From a bacterium (GTDB taxonomy: Bacteria > Desulfobacterota > DSWW01): a stretch of 64,000 nucleotides of DNA. Positions 18,426 to 25,282 of this stretch are shown in pieces. The notes beneath the pieces are model-generated. The model worked only from the letters and a program-made list of their open reading frames with translations, was not told where the DNA came from and did not search any database. Each line of letters opens with the position of its first letter. Positions within the stretch are counted from its first letter, which is position 1. The stretch is from NCBI GenBank assembly GCA_028277985.1, contig JANQFG010000273.1, forward strand, positions 1 through 64,000, read 5' to 3'. The position numbers were made by a program, and so were the translations under genes.

Positions 18426-18454
18426 GTTCGAACGGGTTCGAATCAAGTTCGAAC
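18426..18454. promoter_or_regulatory. three helically phased GTTCGAAY boxes upstream of nuoA
   Basis: GTTCGAAC (18426-18433), GTTCGAAT (18436-18443) and GTTCGAAC (18447-18454) begin 10 and 11 bases apart, i.e. on one face of the helix. They are part of a duplicated 16-mer AATCAAGTTCGAACGG (18420-18435 and 18441-18456). Centres fall at about -60, -70 and -81 from the predicted nuo start, positions typical of an activator. The regulator is unknown. Confidence 0.45.
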
Positions 18455-18457
18455 GGA

Positions 18458-20545
18458 CTACGCGAGCCTCGACTTGAGTTCTTCGGGGTCTGTGAGAGGC
18501 TGCTCACAAGCATACTGCTTGCAGACGTAGGCCGCGGGGAGCCCGTCCACGGGCAGCATCGAGGCCACGTAGGGAGCGAGCGAGGCCAGCCTCTTTCCGT
18601 CTTCGCCTCCGCTGTGGAACAGGAGCACCTTGTTCGGGATATACAAACGTTGCGCCTCACGCAGCATCCTCTGGGTGGTTTCGTCACCTCCCTCGCCCGC
18701 AATGACGATCTCGCGGCCGGGGCCTATCATGAAATCCAGCGCGGCCAGGAACTGGGTGAACCCGGCAGGGTATTGAACGACCGAAGAGCCGAACGCCTGA
18801 AACGTCTGCTCCGCCCTCTCCTCCCACTCCGTTCTTCCGGTCATTCGGCCCAGGCGCATGAGGTTCGATGCGGCCACCGAGTTGCCGGAGGGTAGCGCTC
18901 CGTCGTATGCCTCCTTGCTCTCGACGATCAGGGTCTCGTTCTCCTTGCCGGAGAAGAAGAAGCCTCCATGCGTTCCGTCCCAGAAGAGGTCGATCATCGA
19001 ATCCTGCAAAGCCACCGCCTCTTCCAGATAACGAACCTCGAAGGTTGCCTCGTATGACTCGATCAGTCCCCAGATGAAGAAAGCGTAGTCGTCCAGATAT
19101 CCGGGATACGCGGATTCTCCCTCGCGGTAGCGCCGAAGGAGGAAGCAACGGTCTCTGCGCAGCCTGGTAAGGATGAAATCGATCGCCCCGGCGACCGCCT
19201 CCTTGTAGGCAGGCTCCCCGAATGCCTGGTAGCCCTTGGCCAAGGCAGCTATCATCAGGCCGTTCCAGGAGGTCAGGATTTTGTCGTCCTTCAGGGGATG
19301 GATGCGTTTCTCCCGCACCTGGAAGAGGCTCTCTCTGGCCTTCTCAAGGGATTCACGAAGCGCTGACTCATCCATGCCCGCCTTCTCGGCGAACTCCGCA
19401 TGGGTTTCCACCATGTGCGGAATACTCCTCCCCTCCTCGAAGTTGCCCCCGGGACGTATGTCGTAGAAGCGGCAGAAGAGGTCGCCCAGCTCCTCGCCGA
19501 GCAGACTCTTCACCTCCTCCGGGGTCCAGACATAGAAGAGGCCTTCTGCACCTTCGCTGTCCGCATCCTCGCCCGAGTAGAAACCTCCTTCGGGAGATGT
19601 CATGTCCCTGAGAACGTAGGTGAAGATCTCACGGGCGACGTCTCCATACCGCTCCTCCCCAAAGGCCTGATACGCTTCCGTGTAGGCCAAGGCGAGGAGG
19701 GCCTGGTCGTAGAGCATCTTTTCGAAATGGGGAACGAGCCATTGCTCGTCCACGCTGTAGCGATGGAAGCCGAACCCGATCTGGTCGAAGATCCCGCCCT
19801 CTCGCATGGCCTGAAGCGTTTTGCCGGCCATGGTCCCGGCCGTTTCGGTTCCGCTACGGGCGCACCACCGAAGGAGGAATGTGAGGTTGTGGGGCATCGG
19901 GAATTTCGGCGCCTTGCCGAACCCCCCCCAGGTCGGATCAAAATTGGAGGCCAGCTGGTCGCATCCTCTTGAGAGCACGTTTTCATCCGGCCTTTGCGCG
20001 TGGCCAGCCTCGTCCGGCCGAGGCTTGAGAGCTTCGGTGATCTGGTCGCCCGCTTGCTCGAACCGGGCCCGGTCCTGGCTCCAGAGCTCGGAGATCCTCT
20101 TCAACAGGTCCACAAAGCCGGTCATCCCCATCCGGCTTTCCTTCGGGAAATAGGTTCCGGCAAAGAAGGGCTTGCCCTCCGGGGTCATGAAGATCGTCAA
20201 GGGCCATCCACCGCCTTTGGTCATGGCCTGGCACGCGGTCATGTAGACCGTGTCCACGTCCGGGCGTTCCTCGCGATCGACCTTTATTGATATATATGCG
20301 TCGTTCAAGACCCGGGCCACCTCCTCGTCCTCGAACGATTCGTGGGCCATCACGTGACACCAGTGGCAGGTCGCGTATCCGACGGAAAGGAAGACCGGCT
20401 TCCCTTCCTCGCGCGCCTTTTCGAAAGCCTCCTCCCCCCATGCAAACCAGTCAACCGGGTTCTCCGCATGCTGCAGGAGGTACGGGCTCTTCTCCTTTGC
20501 GAGGCGGTTGGTCGTCTTCCCTCCGGGCTTATGGTCAGCGTGCAT
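18458..20545 (-). CDS. YyaL/DUF255 thioredoxin-domain protein
   Basis: A 695-residue protein of the YyaL/SSP411 (DUF255) family. The N-terminal thioredoxin-like domain has the hallmark Cys60-His-Trp-Cys63 in YATCHWCHVMAHESFED and KVDREERPDVD. The remainder is an (alpha/alpha)6 barrel resembling glycosidases and N-acylglucosamine epimerases (GGWPLTIFMTPEGKPFFAGT, GGIFDQIGFGFHRYSVDEQW, PHFEKMLYDQALL). Length is typical. The biochemical role of the family is not settled. It starts 21 bases after the MetE-like gene, so the two are probably cotranscribed. Confidence 0.9.
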   Translation of the reverse strand: MHADHKPGGKTTNRLAKEKSPYLLQHAENPVDWFAWGEEAFEKAREEGKPVFLSVGYATCHWCHVMAHESFEDEEVARVLNDAYISIKVDREERPDVDTVYMTACQAMTKGGGWPLTIFMTPEGKPFFAGTYFPKESRMGMTGFVDLLKRISELWSQDRARFEQAGDQITEALKPRPDEAGHAQRPDENVLSRGCDQLASNFDPTWGGFGKAPKFPMPHNLTFLLRWCARSGTETAGTMAGKTLQAMREGGIFDQIGFGFHRYSVDEQWLVPHFEKMLYDQALLALAYTEAYQAFGEERYGDVAREIFTYVLRDMTSPEGGFYSGEDADSEGAEGLFYVWTPEEVKSLLGEELGDLFCRFYDIRPGGNFEEGRSIPHMVETHAEFAEKAGMDESALRESLEKARESLFQVREKRIHPLKDDKILTSWNGLMIAALAKGYQAFGEPAYKEAVAGAIDFILTRLRRDRCFLLRRYREGESAYPGYLDDYAFFIWGLIESYEATFEVRYLEEAVALQDSMIDLFWDGTHGGFFFSGKENETLIVESKEAYDGALPSGNSVAASNLMRLGRMTGRTEWEERAEQTFQAFGSSVVQYPAGFTQFLAALDFMIGPGREIVIAGEGGDETTQRMLREAQRLYIPNKVLLFHSGGEDGKRLASLAPYVASMLPVDGLPAAYVCKQYACEQPLTDPEELKSRLA

Positions 20546-20566
20546 GGTGTGTCCTCCTCCGGGTTC

Positions 20567-21592
20567 TCAGGACAGCCTGTTCTTCTCTCGGAGGCGTGTC
20601 GAGAGGTCCCGAACGCAAGCAAAGGCGCGCTCCACTGTCTTCTCCCCGTCCGGATTCACGAGGCAGCACGTTGCCGGGGAGAGCATGCTCCTTACAAGCA
20701 TCTCCTCCCTGTCGATGCCGCTTCGTGCCAGCGTATCCCACAGGCCCGTCAAACGCTCTTCCAGGGAATCGAGGTTCTCAGACCCAAAGGGGTCCACATT
20801 CGTCGGTACGATGCCCCAGACGAGGGAGCCGCCCTTTCGCAGGTACTGCTTTATGGTAGGCGCGTAGGCCGCAAAGACCTCCGCGTTCGTGTACGTATCC
20901 AGGGACAACACATCGATGTCCAGGGTCAGCAGGAAATCCCAGTCAGGATTCCCGCAGAGATGAACACCCCTGGGCCGTTCGATCTGAGAAAAGAAGACCT
21001 CCATGTCCTCCTTGGCGGCAACGTCACTGTATCCTGACATGGCACTGAACAGGAACTGCAGTCCCGGTTCGTCGATGAACATGAAGGCATTCGCATTCCG
21101 CTCTTTCAAACGAAGGAGCTGCACGTTCGCTCTCTTCGCCATGAATTCCATCAGAAAGGGGCGGACCGTATCGTCGAAGAGGATCGGCCTCCCCTCTTGG
21201 TCCAACACGTTGAACCCGAAGCTGATCGGGCCTTCCAGTTGACCCCGGATCCCGGGTCGCTCTTGAAGATCCATGTCCAGGAACCGGTGATAGACCACAG
21301 AATAATCCCTGCTGATGTCGAAATAGTCCGGCTCCTCGAATCGCGTAAGGGTCTGTTCGACCTCCAACTCGAATTTCTCATGAGAGAATTTGAGGGTATG
21401 AGCCTCCAGATCCAGCAGGATTCCCGGGAAGTGCTCGGACGCCTGAACGTACATGTCTTCGTAGTAGTTCACCAGGGGGAGTTGCGGCCAGAAAGGGACA
21501 TCCATGGACAGGGCGGTCTCAAGGGCCCGGTCCACATCTCGGTGGGGCATTACCGCCATTGCGGTTGTGAGCAGGTTTCCGGGTATTGACAT
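20567..21592 (-). CDS. MetE/UROD-superfamily protein (core-MetE-like)
   Basis: A 341-residue single-domain protein resembling the C-terminal catalytic half of cobalamin-independent methionine synthase and uroporphyrinogen decarboxylase-fold methyltransferases. Candidate zinc ligands are His211-x-Cys213 (HLCGNPDWDF) and Cys309/Cys310 (SPATCCLVNPDG), the same order as the His-x-Cys...Cys site of MetE. FMFIDEPGLQF (about 171-181) is typical of the barrel. There is no N-terminal duplicated domain, so a short methyl donor such as a methylcorrinoid protein is more likely than folate; that is inference from known core-MetE proteins. Followed by the DUF255 gene. Confidence 0.7.
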   Translation of the reverse strand: MSIPGNLLTTAMAVMPHRDVDRALETALSMDVPFWPQLPLVNYYEDMYVQASEHFPGILLDLEAHTLKFSHEKFELEVEQTLTRFEEPDYFDISRDYSVVYHRFLDMDLQERPGIRGQLEGPISFGFNVLDQEGRPILFDDTVRPFLMEFMAKRANVQLLRLKERNANAFMFIDEPGLQFLFSAMSGYSDVAAKEDMEVFFSQIERPRGVHLCGNPDWDFLLTLDIDVLSLDTYTNAEVFAAYAPTIKQYLRKGGSLVWGIVPTNVDPFGSENLDSLEERLTGLWDTLARSGIDREEMLVRSMLSPATCCLVNPDGEKTVERAFACVRDLSTRLREKNRLS

Positions 21593-21654
21593 GTTGCACG
21601 TTTGCTCTTTGTCTATAGAGGGAAAGAAGAGAAGGAAGCCGACGAATAAAGGTC

Positions 21655-21717
21655 GAACGGGTCCCGCCCGTGTGGGGGGTCCCGGTTCCAGGAACCGGAA
21701 GCGGGCGAGCCCCGTTC
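21655..21717 (-). terminator. large hairpin after ferritin
   Basis: Nested pairs GAACGGG/CCCGTTC (21655-21661 and 21711-21717), CGCCCG/CGGGCG and CCGGTTCC/GGAACCGG form a long GC-rich hairpin directly after the ferritin stop. On the minus strand it is followed by GACCTTTATT, a weak T-rich tail. It probably separates the oxygen-defence operon from the MetE-like gene. Confidence 0.55.
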
Positions 21718-21731
21718 TTCCCCGTCCTAGC

Positions 21732-22253
21732 TCATTCTTCGGCGGCCGGAGGGGTGAAGGTCCTTTGCGCCAACTCCTGGTCGATCATGAAGAGGCCCCC
21801 GCCGTCGTTGCCGACCAGCTTCAGCTTCTGCACCACCTCATCGACGCTCGCCTCCTCTTCCACCTGTTCGCTGACGAACCACTGGAGAAAATTGTTGCTC
21901 GCGTGGTCCTTCTCTTCTATGGACAGATTCACCAGGTCATTGATACGGCCCGAGACCAAACACTCGTGTTCGTACGCCTCCTCGAACGCTGCGAGGGGCG
22001 ATTCCCATTCTTTCCCAGGTGCCTTTGTGGCAAGGAGTTCGACTCTCCCGCTCCGTTCATTGATGAAATCAAAGAACTTCATCGCGTGCGTGCCCTCTTC
22101 CAATGCCTGACAATACATCCAGTTGGCAAACCCGGTCAGGTTGATGGACTGAAAATAGGCCGACATCGACAGGTAGAGGTAGCCGGAGTAGAGTTCCCAG
22201 TTGATCTGCTCGTTAAAAGCATCTTCAATTTTTTTTCCGAGCATGTTGCTCAT
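21732..22253 (-). CDS. ferritin (non-haem)
   Basis: A 173-residue iron-storage ferritin. Ferroxidase-centre residues are visible in NEQINWELYSGYLYLSMSAY, ALEEGTHAMKFFDFINER, AYEHECLVSGRINDLV and FLQWFVSEQVEEE. The ATG at 22253 overlaps the desulfoferrodoxin stop (ATGA); an ATG three codons later has a better-spaced AAGGA. Last gene of the oxygen-defence operon; it would store iron safely and consume peroxide or oxygen. The tail ends in AAEE. Confidence 0.94.
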   Translation of the reverse strand: MSNMLGKKIEDAFNEQINWELYSGYLYLSMSAYFQSINLTGFANWMYCQALEEGTHAMKFFDFINERSGRVELLATKAPGKEWESPLAAFEEAYEHECLVSGRINDLVNLSIEEKDHASNNFLQWFVSEQVEEEASVDEVVQKLKLVGNDGGGLFMIDQELAQRTFTPPAAEE

Positions 22254-22624
22254 CCTTTCCAGAGTCCATGGAGATTGCAGTATTCGCGTGCTTCCACCTT
22301 TTCTGCTTTGATGTCGAACATGGCCTCAGGGGATTCACCCGGGTTGAGGAACTGGCGATAGACCTTGCCGTCGGCCAGAATCTCGACCCACTCGATGTAG
22401 TGTTTCTCTTCCATGGGGTGTGCCACACTGCCCACCGATACCTTCACGCCTTCGGCCGAGCAATCGACCACCGGAACATGCTTCTCCTTCGCCGCGTCCA
22501 CGGTGTTCTCCTTGAAGAGCTTCATCTCCTTGCCGCAACAGACGAGCGCGCCCTTGCCCCCGTGGAGGACTTCAACGATGTTCCCGCAGACTTCGCACTT
22601 GTAGATCTCCAGTTTCGCGGCCAT
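22250..22624 (-). CDS. dfx: desulfoferrodoxin (superoxide reductase)
   Basis: A 124-residue two-domain superoxide reductase that reduces superoxide to peroxide without releasing oxygen. The N-terminal desulforedoxin-type centre has CEVCG (Cys10, Cys13) and CCG (about residues 29-30). The catalytic His4Cys iron is supported by KHVPVV, HPMEEKHYIEW and CNLHGLW. Class I (2Fe) arrangement. It lies between thiol peroxidase and ferritin and overlaps the latter by four bases. Electrons probably come from rubredoxin (3628-3786). Confidence 0.95.
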   Translation of the reverse strand: MAAKLEIYKCEVCGNIVEVLHGGKGALVCCGKEMKLFKENTVDAAKEKHVPVVDCSAEGVKVSVGSVAHPMEEKHYIEWVEILADGKVYRQFLNPGESPEAMFDIKAEKVEAREYCNLHGLWKG

Positions 22625-22675
22625 GTTCTTTCTCCTCTCTTCCTCTTGAAAGGTTTGAAAATGGTTCGGTTGACC

Positions 22676-23191
22676 CTATACCAGTCCCTTTGCTGCGCTC
22701 AGGGCAGCATCATAATCCGGCTCGTTCGTGATTTCGCCCACGATCTGCTCGTACCGCACGACGCCCTGCTGATCCACGACGAAGACGGCACGGGCCAGCA
22801 GACGGAGCTCTTTGACGAGGACACCGTAGGCCTCCCCAAAGGCGGCGTCACGATGATCGGACAAGGTCTTCACCTGTTCGATCCCTGCCGCGCCGCACCA
22901 TCGCTTCTGGGCGAAAGGCAGATCCATGCTGATCCCCAGCACGGTAACGTCCGGGCCCAGGGAGGAGGCCTCCTCGTTGAATTTCCTGGTCTCCACGTCG
23001 CACACGGGCGTGTCGAGGGACGGGACGGTCACGAGCAGACAGACTTTGCCCTTGAAAGACGATAGCTTGACGTCGGCCAGTTCGTTGTCCAGCAGACTGA
23101 AGTCCGGGGCCTTGTCCCCCACGTTGAGACCGTCGCCGACGAGTGTCAACGGCATTCCCTGAAAGGTTATGATTCCGGTTCTTTCTTTCAC
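22676..23191 (-). CDS. tpx: thiol peroxidase (Tpx, peroxiredoxin)
   Basis: A 171-residue atypical 2-Cys peroxiredoxin. GTG at 23191 is chosen because AGGAG lies six bases upstream and the product begins MKERTGIITFQGMPLTL like other Tpx proteins; a longer frame upstream is unrelated. The peroxidatic Cys is in SLDTPVCDVETRKFNEE and the resolving Cys in QKRWCGAAGIEQ. It removes peroxide made by the superoxide reductase next door. Confidence 0.93.
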   Translation of the reverse strand: MKERTGIITFQGMPLTLVGDGLNVGDKAPDFSLLDNELADVKLSSFKGKVCLLVTVPSLDTPVCDVETRKFNEEASSLGPDVTVLGISMDLPFAQKRWCGAAGIEQVKTLSDHRDAAFGEAYGVLVKELRLLARAVFVVDQQGVVRYEQIVGEITNEPDYDAALSAAKGLV

Positions 23192-23234
23192 CGCTTTCTC
23201 CTTTGGGACGATTCCACGTTGAAGGAGGATCGGT

Positions 23235-23807
23235 CTACCAGTTCTCGCCCAGTAGCTCGAAATAGTCCTGGGGATGGGCGCAGGCCGGGCAGTTCGCCGG
23301 AGCCTCCGTACCTTCGTGCAGATATCCGCAGTTGATGCAGCGCCACACAACGGGCTCGCCCTTCTTGAATACGGATCCGCCCTCTACGTTTGCCAGGAGC
23401 CCGAGGTAGCGCTTTTCGTGCTGCTTCTCCGCGACCGAGATCTTCTCGAACAGAATGGCAACCGCCTCGAAGCCCTCTTCCTTTGCCACCTGCCCGAACC
23501 CGGGATACATCTCGGTCCATTCGTAGTGCTCTCCTGCTGCAGCCGCCTTCAGGTTCTCGGCTGTGGTGCCGACGATCCCAGCCGGAAAAGCGGCCGTGAC
23601 CTCCGCCTCTCCACCCTGGAGGAACGAGAAGAACCTTTTCGCATGTTCCTTTTCCTGGTTGGCCGTCTCCTCGAAGATCTGGGAGATTTGGATCAAGCCT
23701 TCCTTCCTGGCCTTGCCCGCGGCATAGGTGTAGCGGTTCCTGGCCTGTGATTCCCCTGCGAATGCCGTGATCAGGTTCTTCTCTGTCTTGGACCCTTTCA
23801 AATCCAT
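23235..23807 (-). CDS. rbr: rubrerythrin
   Basis: A 190-residue peroxidase of anaerobes. The di-iron four-helix part carries FAGESQARNRYTYAAGKA, IFEETANQEKEHAKRFF and FEKISVAEKQHEKRY. The C-terminal rubredoxin-like domain has CINCGYLHEG and CPACAHPQDYFELL. ATG at 23807 follows AAGGAGAGG. First gene of the defence operon, about 310 bases below the predicted promoter. Confidence 0.96.
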   Translation of the reverse strand: MDLKGSKTEKNLITAFAGESQARNRYTYAAGKARKEGLIQISQIFEETANQEKEHAKRFFSFLQGGEAEVTAAFPAGIVGTTAENLKAAAAGEHYEWTEMYPGFGQVAKEEGFEAVAILFEKISVAEKQHEKRYLGLLANVEGGSVFKKGEPVVWRCINCGYLHEGTEAPANCPACAHPQDYFELLGENW

Positions 23808-24057
23808 CTTGCCTCTCCTTTCCGCCCGTCTTTCCGCGGGCTATCCGTTGGTTGGTATCAGGTCCCAAGAAATCTGGTCGAGCCATGCTCCCATACCGAG
23901 GGAGCCGAGTGAAAACCACCGATCAAGGTCGATCCCGGGTTGCTGGGCAGTGGTTCAATGGGGTTTGGGCCAGAACCGGGGGCATCGACTCAAAGCCGGT
24001 CATTTGGAATATTCACCATAAGTCATATCGCGGCATTGGGCAAGGTAACTATTTGAA

Positions 24058-24073
24058 ACATAATGATTTATTA
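24058..24073. promoter_or_regulatory. second Fur/PerR-like operator
   Basis: ATAATGATTTA at 24060-24070 matches 9 of 11 positions of the PerR core ATAATNATTAT. It lies about 50 bases downstream of the predicted start, in the same AT-rich patch as the better site at 24104-24118. Confidence 0.35.
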
Positions 24074-24103
24074 GCAGATCTCGCTGTGGTTATGAAACCG
24101 TAT

Positions 24104-24118
24104 TGATAATCATTACTG
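24104..24118. promoter_or_regulatory. Fur/PerR-like operator at the rubrerythrin promoter
   Basis: TGATAATCATTACTG contains ATAATCATTAC (24106-24116), 10 of 11 matches to the PerR core ATAATNATTAT, and TGATAATCATTA, 12 consecutive matches to the Fur box. It sits at about +2 to +14 of the predicted promoter, a position where bound repressor would block transcription. Confidence 0.55.
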
Positions 24119-24125
24119 ATAGTAG

Positions 24126-24154
24126 ATTGTATGATGGGTGGAGTGGATTGTCAA
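24126..24154 (-). promoter_or_regulatory. near-consensus sigma70 promoter of the oxygen-defence operon
   Basis: Minus strand TTGACA (24154-24149), exactly 17 bases, then TACAAT (24131-24126). Only one base departs from consensus. Predicted start near 24118, inside the Fur/PerR-like operator. It points at rubrerythrin, thiol peroxidase, desulfoferrodoxin and ferritin. Confidence 0.7.
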
Positions 24155-24250
24155 CGGGGTTTTTTCGTTTTTTCTGCTGATCCCGCCTGTTCCCCTTGCG
24201 ACACTGGATTGGATGCAGGTCGCGTCTGAAAAGGCTCATGTTTCCCTGGG

Positions 24251-24269
24251 CGGCTGCCGGGGGCAGCCG
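24251..24269 (-). terminator. short hairpin after the AKR-fold gene
   Basis: CGGCTGCC (24251-24258) and GGCAGCCG (24262-24269) form a perfect 8-bp stem with a three-base loop, 22 bases after the AKR stop on the minus strand. No T tract follows, so it may be a weak or Rho-assisted end. Confidence 0.4.
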
Positions 24270-24290
24270 TCTTCGCCTTCGCCGCAGGGG

Positions 24291-25106
24291 TCAGGTCAGG
24301 AAGCTCATGGCCGAAGAGATCCCGTGAACGTGGTCGCCGATCTTTCGCATCCGTTCGAGTTCCTCTTCGCTCATGGACCCGGATTTCAGGGCCGTGAGAC
24401 CCGCGGACATCTCCTCGTCGTTCTTCGGACCACAGATGGCAACCTGTACGGCGGGATGGGACAACACGAAACGATAGCAGTCCGGCGCGGTGGGCGGTGA
24501 GGACACGCCGGCAGGCATCTTCTTCGGATCGAGCAGATCTCCCCAGCGCGTGTTTGTGAACGACACGATTCCAGGACCCTTCTCCTGGGGCAGAAAGGGA
24601 AAGACCTCTTGCTCCGCTCCCCGGTGCGCCGCATTGTACCGGATGTGAAACACGTCGTAGCGGCCATCATCCAGGTACTGTTTGAACAGGGGCCGTTGAT
24701 GGGTCGAAATTCCCAGCAGCCTATAGCGGCCCTTCTCCCTCAGGTTCTCCACCACATCCAGAATTTTCCGGCTGGGCGGCCTGTCGTACCATCCGAGGAG
24801 AAGCACGTCCGCCTGATCGATGTTCAGGTTGCGGAGGCCGACCTCTACGCTCCTTGGGATCCAGCCGGCCTGGCGTACGTAGCACTCGAGCACCACGACC
24901 AGCTCGTCCCGCTGAGAACGGGCGATGTCCCGAATCGCCCGGCCCATTCCGGGGGTGCGGACGGAGCCCCAGAAGAAATAGTTCACCCCCTCGTCAAAGG
25001 CCATCCGACAGGCCTTCTCGGAGACACCGTAGGCAGAGCCGATGCCGAGCCGGGATACCTTGACCCCACTGCGACCCAGGGACACCTTCCGGGTAAGATC
25101 GCTCAT
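24291..25106 (-). CDS. aldo/keto reductase-fold protein, apparently lacking the catalytic tetrad
   Basis: A 271-residue AKR-family TIM barrel: LGRSGVKVSRLGIGSAYGVS at the N-terminus, VEVGLRNLNIDQADVLLLG, YRLLGISTHQRPLF and a C-terminal AICGPKNDEEM. The usual Asp and Tyr segment (FDTADxYG) is replaced by YFFWGSVRTPGMG, the Lys strand (xTKxG) by VVLECYVRQAG, and the catalytic His (LHWPD) by LGWYD. Asp, Tyr, Lys and His all seem absent, so ordinary NADPH carbonyl reduction is doubtful. It is coupled to a 42-residue peptide gene (ATGA overlap) downstream of a histidine kinase. Confidence 0.8.
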   Translation of the reverse strand: MSDLTRKVSLGRSGVKVSRLGIGSAYGVSEKACRMAFDEGVNYFFWGSVRTPGMGRAIRDIARSQRDELVVVLECYVRQAGWIPRSVEVGLRNLNIDQADVLLLGWYDRPPSRKILDVVENLREKGRYRLLGISTHQRPLFKQYLDDGRYDVFHIRYNAAHRGAEQEVFPFLPQEKGPGIVSFTNTRWGDLLDPKKMPAGVSSPPTAPDCYRFVLSHPAVQVAICGPKNDEEMSAGLTALKSGSMSEEELERMRKIGDHVHGISSAMSFLT

Positions 25107-25231
25107 CTTTTCTCCCCCCTCTGGCTATCCTTGTCCGCCGGAACCCTCGGCAGACCAAGGAGCTCGAATACCCCGAACAGTGTGACGGCAAGCCGCCTGA
25201 CCAGATCCTTGAATCGTCCGGATGGGGCCAT
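25103..25231 (-). CDS. 42-residue peptide coupled to the AKR-fold gene
   Basis: A short frame, MAPSGRFKDLVRRLAVTLFG... ending ...SQRGEKR. Support: an excellent AGGAGG six bases before the ATG at 25231, and a stop that overlaps the AKR start as ATGA, the typical coupling signature. The middle (KDLVRRLAVTLFGVFELLGL) would make an amphipathic or membrane-touching helix; there is no cysteine. I recognise no family. It may encode a small protein or only serve as a translational leader. Located 51 bases after the histidine kinase gene, so probably cotranscribed. Confidence 0.55.
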   Translation of the reverse strand: MAPSGRFKDLVRRLAVTLFGVFELLGLPRVPADKDSQRGEKR

Positions 25232-25282
25232 GCTGATCCTCCTTTGCTTCTGCGGCCCGTCTAGCAGGTTCCGCAGGTCGGG

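Larger units (their letters stand above)
23808..24118 (-). other. long 5' leader of the rubrerythrin operon
   Basis: About 310 bases between the predicted transcription start and rubrerythrin hold no convincing gene. Only very short frames occur, for example a 17-codon frame starting MGAWLDQISW near the 3' end. A second AT-rich operator-like element is at 24058-24073. A weaker promoter-like pair (TTGCCC, 17 bases, TATGGT) lies within. I see no known riboswitch. Confidence 0.35.

Noticed and set aside
18426..18456. tRNA remnant, because GGTTCGAATC resembles a T-loop
   Set aside because: No acceptor stem, anticodon arm or CCA could be matched around it; the pattern is a phased octamer repeat.
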